From NCBI RefSeq assembly GCF_000699445.3, contig NC_067195.1, forward strand, positions 54,044,465 through 54,108,464: a DNA stretch of 64,000 nt, given 5' to 3'. The position numbers and the translations under genes are program-made. Shown in pieces: positions 1 through 11,449 of this stretch (positions within the stretch are counted from its first letter, which is position 1; each line of letters opens with the position of its first letter). The stretch is from Schistosoma haematobium. Its lineage: Eukaryota > Platyhelminthes > Trematoda > Strigeidida > Schistosomatidae. Below the pieces are notes generated by a model. It had not been told where the DNA came from. It saw nothing but the letters and a program-made list of their open reading frames with translations, and did not search any database.

Positions 1-239
1 TCTCGCGACCTAAATGAAGGCCTATTCATTACTAGTCTGATTTCTTCCACCAATAGAACGATGGTTACCTGCTGCCACGAAAGTCTAACCAGAATAGTGC
101 GTAGATTACCCGAAAAATATTTCCCGCCAGTTAACTAAGTCATACGGAATCATACACTATCAAATCCTGAGCAACACGAGTTTTGGACCAATAATCTGTC
201 CTCAGCTAACTTACTGACTACGATGGAGGGTTAAACAGC

Positions 240-1330
240 AGCCCAAGATAATGATTTGTACAACAATGTGATATTCACAGATCTTACCAAAGCACTTGAT
301 AAAGTCCTATCCCAATCTCTCGAGTTATGGCATTACAGGTGTAATACAGGAGTGGATTGGAAGCCTCTTTTGTAGCCTAAGACAGAGGGTAGAGGAAAAT
401 GGGATGCAACCTGAATGGAAGCCGGTAAAAAGTGGTGGATCCCAGGCACCTTCTCAGACCCCCTACTTTTTCTTCTCTACGTTAATGAACTACGGTTAAC
501 GCTTAAGTCATCGACATTGATGTTTGCAAATGATTCCAAAATCTGAAGGACAATAAGTAGCGAGGCTGATCAACTCGACCTCGAAGCTGACGTAGTTGAA
601 TAAGTTAAACGGTTCATAAACTTGGGCTTAGGAATTAATCATAGAGTGTGCTATTGCACATCGAACGTAACAATGGTAACCAGTATACTATCAATGGCAA
701 ATCATCCCCATACATTCAGGAACAAAAGGACCATGAAGTAACAGTAAATTATTACTAATAAGCAACTGAAGGTTGCAATGCAGAAGCCACAAAATGTTTT
801 CGAGTGCTGTGGTCACTTCGTAGAACATCCAAATGTTTTGATGAGATTTTTCGAGTTTTATACACCACCTATAGGAAACCAAATATGCGATACTGCATTC
901 AAGCAACCGGTTCATGTTTTATTAAGGATTTTCAAACACAGGAGATTATTTAATTTGTGAGAACAAAAACAGTTGTGGGTCTTTCCGAATTCTCACACGA
1001 TGAGCATTAAAAACACTTGGACCGTTTTACCTTTATAGTATAATAGGGCCCGAGGTGACCTTATTTTGGCATTCTATATCACTGACAGCAATTAGGGTGT
1101 TAACATGTCAGTCTTTTTATTCCCTCTAGAACTAATCATCCCCAGGGCCGTAAACTCAGAGTGGGGTTTCGTTGTTCTCATTTGGTGTTTAATAACTGGA
1201 ATGTCCTACCCGAACAAATGATGTCAGTCCCACCAGTAAACAGTTTCAAGGAGAAGCTGAGTGTTCACTGGAAAAACAGCTGCAAAGATTAAGACAGGTC
1301 CAGCGGCCTCTGTCCTTATTGCTGAAGATT
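240..1330 (+). mobile_element. Decayed non-LTR retrotransposon (LINE), RT and C-terminal part
   Basis: Read across frames, this stretch keeps the order of a LINE reverse transcriptase: a DLTKA-D-KV block near 279-310, a block like WIGSLF-LRQRV-NG near 350-400, a degraded PVKSG-PQ-T block near 425-455, LMFANDSK (the FADD catalytic motif with one Asp changed to Asn) near 520-540, and a C-terminal block WNVLPEQMMS followed by SFKEKL near 1198-1260. Many stops and frameshifts interrupt it, so it is a dead relic. The order and the WN-LP-EQ tail suggest a CR1/jockey-type element, but I cannot name the family with certainty. Confidence 0.75.
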
Positions 1331-1547
1331 TTAGATTGACTTTCAAAACGAATTGTTAACCAGTAGAATTCCCAGCCTTAGAACCTACTTGTGTCTCTAT
1401 AAAAATGGTAATTCAAAGGAAAATTGGACTGAATAACAGATGATGATCTCCAGAACCTATACTAACCTTAAAGACTTCTGTTCTTCCCAAACTGGTTTCT
1501 GGCGAGCGCCTTAATTAAAGTTGGCGTTACTCGCCCTATTTTTATAA

Positions 1548-2007
1548 ATGTTTACCACTAAATTCCCCAGAGGATTATCTCTTTGTGAACTACTGTATCA
1601 ACCTATAAGATGGAAAGTCAGTAAGGGAACACCTGCGAGAATGACTTTCGAAATTCGGATGAAACTTGCAGAGACGGATGATCCATGGTTTCGAACCAGG
1701 CTAGTTGATTCAACTGAAGAGGTTAAACATTTATTCCTGTTATAAGTTACTGATTTTATTTTGTCATAATGATTGCCTATTTATCCTTAGGTGTAGGCTA
1801 CAGGTGCTTCATACTCACTTGTTTAAGGTTGCGCCAGTGTTACACGGATTGCTCTTTAATAAATTAGGACATGGGACTTCAGTTCCCATCAGTATAGATA
1901 ATGTCAATAGCAAGAGTCTTTGGAGCGCTCAATGGCCTCCAAGATGGCAATTTTATTTCAAGAGTTTGTTTCGATACAAGGTTAAGCAGGATGTTACTGG
2001 TTTGTAA
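1548..2007 (+). CDS. Possible small two-exon gene of unknown function
   Basis: Exon 1 would be 1548-1721 (58 codons from ATG, ending Glu-Glu before a GT) and exon 2 1804-2007 (67 codons plus TAA). The 82-nt intron begins GT and ends in CTACAG, and the phase is kept, giving a 125-residue protein. The N-terminus (MFTTKFPRGLSLCELL) has basic and hydroxyl residues and no acidic ones for its first 13 residues, as in a mitochondrial targeting peptide. I recognise no family. Exon 1 could instead splice in phase to the NDUFS4 exon at 3339, because both junctions are phase 0. The model rests only on open frames and splice sites, so it may be wrong. Confidence 0.35.
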
Positions 2008-2527
2008 TATAGGATTTAAAGAACATATTAGACCCATAATCCTTATCAGTTAGTTAGAATATTTTGATATAGCTACCCTGGTCTCTTCCTCAAAATGTAG
2101 TCAAACTTGGAGCCATGCCATTATGAGACCAACGTGACCACTATTCCTCGAACCTTTTCAGGTAGTTCAGTCTTACAGACAAGAGCTAACTACTTGTATG
2201 TAGCGCGTAAGTTAACTTAAGCGATTGCAGGTCAACAATACCGTGTAGTGTATCAAAACTTCCCAATACTTGGTTATCTAAACTCTAATCATAGTCCGAA
2301 AGTTTCTAGTACTTGAAGTTCTGAAAGGTCCTATGGTTGTAATATGTATTTTTTTGTTATATCCCAACCTACTATGGTTATAATGTTTTTGGGTTTGGTA
2401 AAATAAAGACGTATAGGTACTGATATGTTCTTCAGAGAACCTGCTTTCTATACGAAATTTTCTGGGGAATTCAAACTTACCACATATGTTGCTTATCGTT
2501 TAATCGATCTTACATGACTAAAAGGTT

Positions 2528-2700
2528 GATTATTTATTTTAACACAAAGGTATTGGGTCAAGGAGGCACCAAATACATATGCGCCACACAAATCTCATTC
2601 GATATGTGTGAGGGCTGTGATACTGCCCGGGTGCCCAAACCGAAGCAAGTGGTTTTCTGAGGGGGCCACTCCCCAAAAGGTTGAAGAAATAAATGGTTAT
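2528..2700 (-). repeat. Dispersed repeat, inverted copy
   Basis: The reverse complement closely matches 4400-4575: the shared parts include the stretch ending GGCACCAAATA, GATACTGCCC, AAACCGAAGCA and an A-rich end with AAATAAATAA. It looks like a SINE or the 3' end of a LINE. I cannot name the family. Confidence 0.65.
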
Positions 2701-3338
2701 GTCTAGCCACAGCAAACCTTTCAGAAACACTTTCCAAGTTTTACATTTCTACTTCCGTACAGTTTAGACCTTAATATATACACCAAAAGCCTGGAATTCG
2801 AGACTGCTTTAATTTTAGTGACGACATTTTAAGCCTCTCAAATATTGAAGAACAGCATTCATGAAGACGCTGATTATCTATATAAGAAAAACACTGCCAG
2901 TCATCAAACCTTCATAAATCGGCAAGGTGCGTCGCAGATGGTCATAAAGGTTTAGCTCGGTCCAAGCAGGTACATTCATATGGATTTTGTCTAGGTCTGG
3001 AAAACAGAATGTTCTCACTCAATATCAAAACATGGTCACTATGTCAACTATTTTTTGGTTCTAGCGCTAGATTTTAAGTGGTTTTAAATCTGTTGGTTGA
3101 AATTCTGACAAACCGAATTTGCTTAGATCTGTGGTCTAGACATGATTGTGTATACAGTTATTATCTGTAGACAAAGGTATAAAGTGACAGTGTTTGTCTT
3201 ATTGTGACCGGATTAATAAGGTTACATAGCTGCTACTCTGAGGTTATTTGTTGTGTTCCATGTAGTGCTTATTTATTGTACTAACTTGGCATAATATGGT
3301 CTCTGTATCTTTCTTTTAATCTTTACTAATTTCAATAG

Positions 3339-3758
3339 GCGAAACATATTATGAAGAAATCAGCAGAGTTTTCTAAAGACGATGTTATTACGGTTCCTCT
3401 CGAAGATGATTTGACGCCAATAAATGGAGTCCCAAAAGAACACCAATCTGAAAGACGTGTTAGAATTTTCATCCCAGCTAAACCTGCTACTCAATCAGGT
3501 AATCATGGCACTCGACTTTGGCGTATTGAGTTCGACAATCGCGAACGCTGGGAAAATCCACTGATGGGTTGGGCGAGCAGTGGTGACCCACTTTCAACTA
3601 CAGTTGTTGAATTTGAAACTTCTGAAGCGGCGGAAGAGTTTTGCAAACGTCAGGGATGGCCATGTTACGTAGAAAGTCCAAATATTTTAAAAATGAATGT
3701 CAAGTCATATGGATCCAATTTTTCATGGAACAAACGAACACGGGTTGGATCGAAATAA
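3339..3758 (+). CDS. NDUFS4: NADH dehydrogenase (ubiquinone) Fe-S protein 4, terminal exon
   Basis: This is the 18-kDa accessory subunit of mitochondrial complex I, which sits in the matrix arm beside the N module and is needed for assembly and stability. The exon opens after a pyrimidine-rich acceptor (TTTCAATAG, phase 0) and runs 139 codons to TAA. Family hallmarks are VITVPLEDDL, RRVRIFIPA, the signature WENPLMGWASSGDPLS and the ending KSYGSNFSWNKRTRV. The vertebrate protein is about 175 residues, so the missing part is a 5' exon with the targeting peptide. I did not find it with certainty between 2008 and 3338; the exon at 1548-1721 is in the right phase but unproven. The C-terminal RVS-type phosphorylation site of mammals reads RVGSK here. 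Confidence 0.93.
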   Translation, partial: AKHIMKKSAEFSKDDVITVPLEDDLTPINGVPKEHQSERRVRIFIPAKPATQSGNHGTRLWRIEFDNRERWENPLMGWASSGDPLSTTVVEFETSEAAEEFCKRQGWPCYVESPNILKMNVKSYGSNFSWNKRTRVGSK

Positions 3759-3841
3759 TGTTATCAGATTGCTCACATTTTTCTTATTGCTAACTTAATT
3801 TAGCAGCTACTTCAGTTGTGACCTATTTTATTTTGCTTGCT

Positions 3842-3847
3842 AATAAA
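3842..3847 (+). promoter_or_regulatory. Polyadenylation signal AATAAA of NDUFS4
   Basis: A canonical AATAAA lies 83 bases after the NDUFS4 stop codon in a T-rich 3' region. It is the first such hexamer downstream, so it is the likely cleavage signal. Confidence 0.6.
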
Positions 3848-3959
3848 TATTGTAGAAATATAAATTAAGTATATATTGTTTACTTTTTGTTATTTCATAG
3901 CAAAAAGTTTCGTTTGTACTTTCTATTTCTCCGCTAATTTTGAGTAAAACACTTGAGTT

Positions 3960-4585
3960 GACTCCAAAGTTGTCTTATCCTCTTAATGGGATGTTTTGGC
4001 AACTTCGCTTGGACAGTGGTTTGTGAGAGTAGTGGTCACTGTTTATACTAATTTCGCGTTCAAAATCTTCCATAGGTCATTGTAATTCGTATCATCATTG
4101 TTCAACTGGAACTGAGAGTGTATTTCACTGTCAGCCCTATACTTGGACTCCTGATAGAGAAGTCCTACTCACTGCCTTTCGTGCGGGGGTGTTGTTTACG
4201 AAATTGAGAAGACGAAAAGCGATGGCTCGGCCCTTTAACCAGATTGATGGATACGGAGGATCCACTTAGGGTAGTTGGAAAACCTTGGTTCCAAACCAGT
4301 GGTGTGCATGGGCTACAGGATCCTAAGGAAACAAATGGCGTATGAAACAATTGTTGGTCACCGGCTACCATGGGACTGCACCTCCTTATGTTGCTCCACT
4401 GCCTTGTGGATTAGACCTTTAGGTCAAAGGTTCGGGGTGTGGCCCCCCGAAGAAAACCACCTGCTTCGGTTTCGGCACCAGGGCAGTATCCCAGCTCTTA
4501 CACAAATCGAATGATTTATGTGGCGCATATCTATTTGGTGCCTCTGTACCAATGTTTATGTGTTTAAATAAATAAACAAATACTG
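3960..4585 (+). repeat. Dispersed repeat, direct copy with A-rich tail
   Basis: At least 4400-4575 is repeated in inverted orientation at 2528-2700. The end AAATAAATAAAC near 4565-4577 resembles a retroposon tail. The sequence upstream to about 3960 has a higher GC content than its surroundings and may belong to the same element, but no protein could be read from it. Confidence 0.55.
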
Positions 4586-4599
4586 ATAAATGGTTGTGT

Positions 4600-5295
4600 A
4601 GTTTAGTTAATTTGAACTAGTCTCACGTTTTATGTACGTTGATAATCACTTTAAATGTCATTCATTCTACTGAAGTTGATAAAATCTTAATTTTTCTTAA
4701 GGTTTCTCACTCATATTGTTGGGAATGACCTAATGAAAGTAAGATATTCTTGTCCTGAAACGAATGAGTAAATCTATTCTCTAATCATCCTTCAATAGAT
4801 TTCGTTGTTGCACATAAATAACTGTAATAAAAGGTTAAAACACTAGCATTATCGTGTATAAAATACTCAAAGCTACACGTGGTAAATTGTTATTTTTCAT
4901 TTATTGGGATCTTACTTCAGGCTTGTCACAATTAGTTATGATTATATGTCTAAAGTGATATTTAAAAAAATCATTACATTGGGCAGTAATAGGACTGAAT
5001 GCTTCTTAGTGTGATAGCTGCTCGAACACTTCTCCCTGACAATCCTTATTGTCTGATAACCTCACATTCTTACATGTATTAAGTTTCATTGTGAGGGTTA
5101 AGTATTTCATATATTGAACTTATTTGACTATACCGTTCATTATGGGTTCTGTTTCTCACCATGACTCAGTAGTAATTTGAGGATTTAAATACATTCAAGT
5201 AGTTATTATCGCGAGATATTCTTTGGGAATTAACCATGTATTAAGTTAACCAATATATTAGTCTGATAATTTCGTTATGTTTACATTCTTTATAG
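4600..5295. other. Gene-free stretch upstream of VPS72
   Basis: AT-rich sequence with no conserved frame. The pyrimidine-rich TACATTCTTTATAG ends at 5295, five bases before the VPS72 start codon, and is either a spliced-leader trans-splice acceptor or the acceptor of a 5' UTR intron. Confidence 0.5.
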
Positions 5296-5300
5296 GTCCG

Positions 5301-6402
5301 ATGCCGATTTCAGTGGATAGAGAACGCCGTGAGAACGCCGGAGCCCGGATGGCTCGGTTGTTGAATGAAGAGGAGGAGGATGAATTCTATTCCAATATTT
5401 ATGGTGGATTTGCAGAAGTACTGTTCGTGTTTTATTATTTATCTAATATTTATTTCTCATGCTTTTTTAGATTAAGTGCGTTGCTTAATCATCACTCGTG
5501 AAACCGATTATTATCATCATATATTAAAGGTCACTTAAGGTTATTAGTCTATACATAGTATATGAAAAATATCAGGAACGAAGCATTGTTTTCGAAGATA
5601 CCAATGGCAATGTTTGTAAAATGGATACTAATTATTATCATGCTGTCCGGTTCTCATTGAGGATTGTATTCTACTCTTCATTTTCTCATTGGATGTTGTT
5701 AAGACATGTTTTCTTCCTAAAAACCACTCAGTTTGAAGTTCGGACCTTTTTAGGTGTTTCATTTGCCAACTTAATTACTGCTAAGTAATCGGGGCATCAT
5801 AGTTTATTCCTTAATCGACAGTATTTGTTCAGCTTCATAATGTTGGACAGTAATTTATGTGCGTTTCGGCAGTCACTTTATCTGCGTAACCCTATCAATC
5901 AAACTTATTCACAACTTAAATATCTCCCTAGTATATGTGGCTATAGCCGTTAATGACTTGTGTTCGAACCTGAAGGGGTTTAATTATGTCTACAAACACG
6001 TCTTATTGACAAATTCTAAAAAGTTTTGGAACCGATATCCGTTCGATTCCTAATAGCTCAAATTAGTGAGATGCTTACTTATTACAACTTTGTTCGCATT
6101 TTCCAGATTCTTGGGGATAAGGAATGTAACTCTCATATTGATACAACTTTGACATTGCAAAAAATCACTTGCGATGTTGGTTGTTGGTAATACCTAGTAG
6201 TGAACTTCCATATACTCTCCCACTGCTGCTCGTTTTTCTGGATATGCATCTTATAATACTATATTCAAGTGCGAATTCAACAGATATCGTAGAGTTTATT
6301 TGATTATTTGCTTTGGGATCAGTGGGATAAATCCTCGTACACTGTCACAAACTTTTGTATTTAAACATCTTTTTTGTGGAAATCTCGCAACTAATCAACG
6401 AA

Positions 6403-6453
<51 letters not shown>

Positions 6454-9400
6454 ACTTCAAAGTCTCATGTTTTATATGTGTTTATAGTGTTTTAACTAGG
6501 CGATAGGCTGTACATTCATACATATAATGAATAAACCTCAGATAAGGAGAACACTTCTTACATGCGCCTGTTATGCGTCTTTGTGTTATAATATTGAATT
6601 CGTCCCAGAAAAACAAGTCTATTAATTGAAAAGATCATAGTTATGAATCTTTTTATAAAAATGGAATGATTGTCATAATTTTTTCTCCCATTTAATTCCT
6701 CTTTTAGGAAGAAGAAGATGCCGATTATCAATCAGAAAGTTCAGTTGAAGATGTAATTGACTCTGATTTCGCTGATGAAAGCAGTGGATCTGATGAAGAT
6801 GACGCAACAGCAATAGCATCGGACGATGATGAGAACAAACGCCAAAAGCGTCAATCTAATCGTGTTGTTACAAAAGGTTACAAAGTAGGAATATCTCCCT
6901 TTTTTGAAAATTGTGTCAACTTTTCTTTTAATTATAAGTTTTCCATGCAACTGTTCATTTTGAATGAAGTAAACTCAATTAAAAAACGATGAATTTTCAC
7001 ATAACACGTTAAGCTAACCATGTATTCTCTTGTATACAGTTACATTCACGTTGCTAAAAATAAGTCGTTTTGAAAAAGGACTGAAAATATTAGCATACTT
7101 TAAAAATGTGTAGAACTACTAACAGTATTTGTAATACTTAGTATTAACGCTAAGATGCAGGTGCACCCAGCTGAGTCTCAAATAGGATGGAACTCATTTC
7201 CTGCGTTTCAATGCTACTCAAAATCCATCTATTCTAAATAACTTATGTCATGATGTTAATATCAAAGCAATCCACACAGGATGCACATATTGATAAAAAA
7301 TTAGTCGGAATTCAGTCCATAAAATTAATAAGATAACTCAAACCCCTATGTAGCATGCACGATAAAGAATTCAAAAAATAAAATAAAATAACAGAATGAA
7401 AGGTAGGAACCTACATTAACAGTGAAGGTAGGGCCTTTTTTTGTTGATTAATGTTTTTATGTTGTTGCACAATAAGATGTATACATTTCTAAAATGATTT
7501 ATGCCTTAAAATTTATTAATTTTACATTTATTCGATAATAATCTATTTCTTTTTACCACAGGAACCTAAACGTGCTAAAATTACTCGTCCTCAAGAAAAT
7601 AAATTACCTGATAAGAAGGCTAATAGTGATAAAAGTTTAACTGATTCTCAGAGTAAATCTACCGTACAGATTAAAGATAAGCAACAACAGATAACAATAA
7701 CAAAGAAAACTTCAGGGCAAATTTCAACTTATGGTAAGTCGATTATCTGATTTTCTTTGAGTTGGACATTGTGCATATGCAGTGTGGGTGATTATATTTT
7801 CACTTAACTTGTCGTTGTTTATCAGCAATGATTAACAATGTTATTTCAAAATAGAAATATAAGAATAAGGTTAGGAATAAACTATTAAGTGGTTCACATG
7901 CATATATTATTAGAAGGGAACTGTTACAAGTAATGATAATATTAGGTTCAATTTCATTTCGATTCAGCTGAATATCTCTTATTTCAATGTATACAATTAT
8001 TGGATAATGAGTTATAATGTATCCAATCTGGTGTAGACCAGTTAATACTGTACATAGCCATGAAAATGTATGTAACACGTGTAACTTTAGACTGTTATTT
8101 TGGCGTCGTGTCGATGGAAACCCATCTCAGTAATGCAGGTTGCTTGTAAATAATGTGTAATTGCTGTTGTAAGTGGTTTACGCTGTGATTGGTGACCGAG
8201 TGTGACACTGTAATGCTGATTTGATGGGTAGTATGTTTCCAATCTATGTTTGTTCAGAACCACTAGCATCTGCAAGCCATGAAGGATTCGCATAGATGAC
8301 TTATTTTTTCTGGTATATTATAATCTCCTGACAAAAGAAGTATTTTATAAGCTATGACGTATTGTTTGCAAATCCTATATATATACGTATATTTTAGAAC
8401 GACCAGAATTACGGGCAAGCACATTACAAGCTACAGCTGATCAAGAAGCCGAAACCACGCGTAGACGAATAGCCACTGCTGAGAATACAGCTGTTCGTCG
8501 TAAAGCGTTACTAGCTGAAATCGCTCAGCGCAAAAATCTTCCGGAAGTTCGGCGTTTAACTCAAGAAGAATTGTTGGCTGAGGCAAAAATCACGGAAGAA
8601 ATTAATCGTCGTTCTTTAGGTGAGCTGATTTCATAATGTTTGTAGAATTTGTTTTATTTTTCGTCCTGAACATATAACATTTTCTGTAACGTCAGTGGAG
8701 GGTGGTAGCTAATTTAAAGATACTTTCTGACCAGTTAACGAAATGTGTATTTTACGATATACAACTATGCTTTATTGTTGTTACTAGATTGTTTTAATTA
8801 TATCCGAAAGTATTTGGTTATTATTTTAGTGATTATAATAATTATGGGTAAATATACGGATAAAAAGCATGGTGTTAGTTATCTATACATATTATATTTT
8901 TAATTATGAGAGTGTTTATTCACCAGTTGCTTACTTGTTCTTGCTTTCAATTCCAGCTCGATATCAACGCCTAGAAATCGAAAAGAAAAAAGCACGCATT
9001 CAAAAAACGGTCAATTCCACTCCAATGATTCGTTATCATTCATTTACTGTTCCAATTATCGAGGAACAGCACAATATATACGGAGTGTTAGCTAGTAATG
9101 ATGATGAGTAAGTTTTACTAGTGGGTGAAATTTTGTTTAGTATGTTACAAATATATCTCAGATTATCTTAGAACAAATTTTTTATATCGTTTGGATCACA
9201 CTTGAAATGGAATCTATATGAGAATTATTTTAAAATTGGGCTATCTAGAATATATGAAACAAAAATAAAGTCTTATGGCTTTTTGATTTGGCATCGATTT
9301 AACTAACTTTCAGGGGGTTTATTTTCATATCACCTGGATATGTATATGTACACATTTGTCAAATTTAGTGTTGTCCATTTTCCCAAGCTAGACGTGTTTT

Positions 9401-10883
9401 TGTCGAGTATATTTTCTCCGTTATGTTTAAAATTAATATATATATAGCATGGGCACTTGTGTTTAGGTTATTGAGAAATAGATTCCTATCCATTAGGTAA
9501 TGCAGTCCTGTAAATTATGTGAAAAAGACATTAACATTGCGTCCGGTTTCAAACCCTATATGCTGGTCTACTGCATTGTCTTTCCGAATCATATAATTTT
9601 TCAGATTTTTATTCTTTATTGCTCATCGAGTTTTTCAGAATTGCATAACTGTCCTAGACCGAAGTACACTACTGAGGGTGATTCCAATCTTATCTCTAAA
9701 TGGTCGGTTAGAGTTTTATCGTACAAGATTTTGGGATTAAGTGTATAACTGATATTCTGTGCAATTACGAGCTCTTCGAATTGTAGGCTTTTACATAAGT
9801 CGGGTCGTTTTTAGTACCATTTTTCTTTTTAAATACTGATCAGGCTCAACATGATATATCTAAAAATATAGCGTGGTATCATCTTTCAGTTTTATTTTTA
9901 AGTCATAGTTACGGAGTCTTTGAGATCCCATTTAGAGAGCCGATATCTGTTGAAAAACACCAACTCAATACAACTGACTGTCATAACCAGGTATCACTTT
10001 ATAAACCTACAATTTCTCCTCTGTAACCAAACTCACTATCGGTAAATAAGCTGCCTAACATTGATACTATTTGTGTGATGTTTCTGTCAAACACAAAGTT
10101 TGATACTGAAACAACTAGGATAAAAGCAAGAAAGTAGAAATAAGATATTCCTAACCCACAAAGGTCGCGTTTTTCAGGTATTGAGTTGAAGGTTCGGACC
10201 TATACCATATGTTCTTTGGTTTGGGTAGTTCGGTGGTATCGTTAATAACCCCATAGAAAGTTTAATTAGAAGTAGAAACCTAATCTTGGTTATCGAATCA
10301 CACCAAACTATTAAAAACAATAAGAAAATCAACAGTGACCTTGTTAACTTCTAAATAAATCACATATTTCTGTATTTTACTAACTTTTTACTCTATGAAT
10401 ATATATGTGGTTTATAATAACTCAAATATTCTAAACGTAGACTTGCTAGCGTATGTAATAAAAGTTTTGTTTCCAGTGATTTTATTTGTGCTTAACCTAA
10501 GATTGTAGTTTCATACAATTTCTAAAATATTTCTGATTTATAGGTCATCTATTCGAGCTGGTCCGATAATTACAGATCATTCAGCCAAATGTTCAAGAAA
10601 TCTAATAACATTTGCTAATGATGCATGTTTTCGTGATTCAATGCCTGAAACAGTCACTCCACTTCCAGAACCTGGTTGCCCTGCTCCTACTCCTATACGT
10701 CCAGAGCGTCGTTTACGTATATGTCCAATTACTGGTTTACCAGCACGTTATTTAGATCCATTAACTTTAACACCATATGCTAATTTAGCCGCATTTCGTG
10801 TACTTCGACGCTTATATTCTGTACATTTAGAAACAAAAAAACCACCAATAGAATTGTTACGTGAATATCGGCATGGTCGTTAA
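5301..10883 (+). CDS. VPS72: VPS72/YL1, H2A.Z chaperone subunit of SWR1/SRCAP-type remodellers
   Basis: Nuclear chromatin protein that binds the H2A.Z-H2B dimer and delivers it to the SRCAP or TIP60/p400 remodeller. Six exons join in phase: 5301-5417, 6708-6884, 7562-7733, 8398-8619, 8957-9107 and 10544-10883, each bounded by GT/AG, giving 392 residues (the human protein is about 364). In order it shows the N-terminal RLLNEEEEDEFY-YGGF motif, an acidic histone-binding stretch (SDFADESSGSDEDD), the basic VVTKGYKEPKRAK segment, a charged helix with RRLTQEELLAEAKITEE, the IRYHSFTVP strand, and the C-terminal YL1_C domain (RRLRICPITGLPARYLDPLT, PYANLAAFRVLR). The start is ATG 5301, where similarity begins. 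ATTAAA at 10910 may be its poly(A) signal. Confidence 0.95.
6406..6452. repeat. (AT)n microsatellite in VPS72 intron 1
   Basis: About 23 uninterrupted AT/TA units lie between AAATC and CCACTTC. Confidence 0.95.
7156..7240 (+). repeat. Decayed Smα-like hammerhead repeat
   Basis: Within VPS72 intron 2, GATGCAGGTGCACCCAGCTG is followed by a CAAATAGGA loop-stem, a GGAAC block and a C-rich segment. This is the layout of the schistosome Smα satellite/SINE ribozyme as I know it. The core has lost three bases (CTGA runs straight into GTCTC) and GAAA reads GGAA, so it cannot be active. Confidence 0.5.
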
Positions 10884-11449
10884 CATTTTGTCTACTTTCG
10901 TATACATTAATTAAAACTAGATGATGTTGTATATATTGTGTTAGCAATTTAAAGATTTCTTGATTTTAAAAACATGCTTTAATCCAATCTGTACATCACT
11001 AACAAGTCCCTATACATGTACATGATCATCTTTAACTTATTCATATGTTTATTTTTAAGGGGATATTCTTATACATGCTCATTTACAAATCAATGTTTCA
11101 ACATTCATGTTTGCGTTATTCCTTAGCTATAAATGTACCTTACTAATCAACATGTTTCGCATACTTGTATTGTTTATTGTCAGAGGTATACTCGTACAAG
11201 TGGCACTGTTGTCCTTCAGGAGATCCTTTACTGAATGGTCACGCTTGACGAACATGCTAGTGAGATAGAATATATTCTGAATACGTAACTAAAATGTTTG
11301 TAAATACTTGGAGTATGTTTTCCTCCTATAAAGTTTAGAGCTAGCCTACACAATAGGTCTCCTATAGCAGCTTGGAATGTTTTGGTGCACTGTGTCACAG
11401 GTCGTCAGACCGATTTTCACAAGCTGGTAATCCATGACATTTCTGTACA
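10884..11449. other. Gene-free stretch after VPS72
   Basis: This is the 3' region of VPS72 followed by AT-rich spacer. I see nothing conserved before the retroelement begins near 11450. Confidence 0.5.

Noticed and set aside
6300..6506. 68-codon frame with Ile-Tyr repeats
   Set aside because: It is only the translation of the (AT)n microsatellite in a VPS72 intron.
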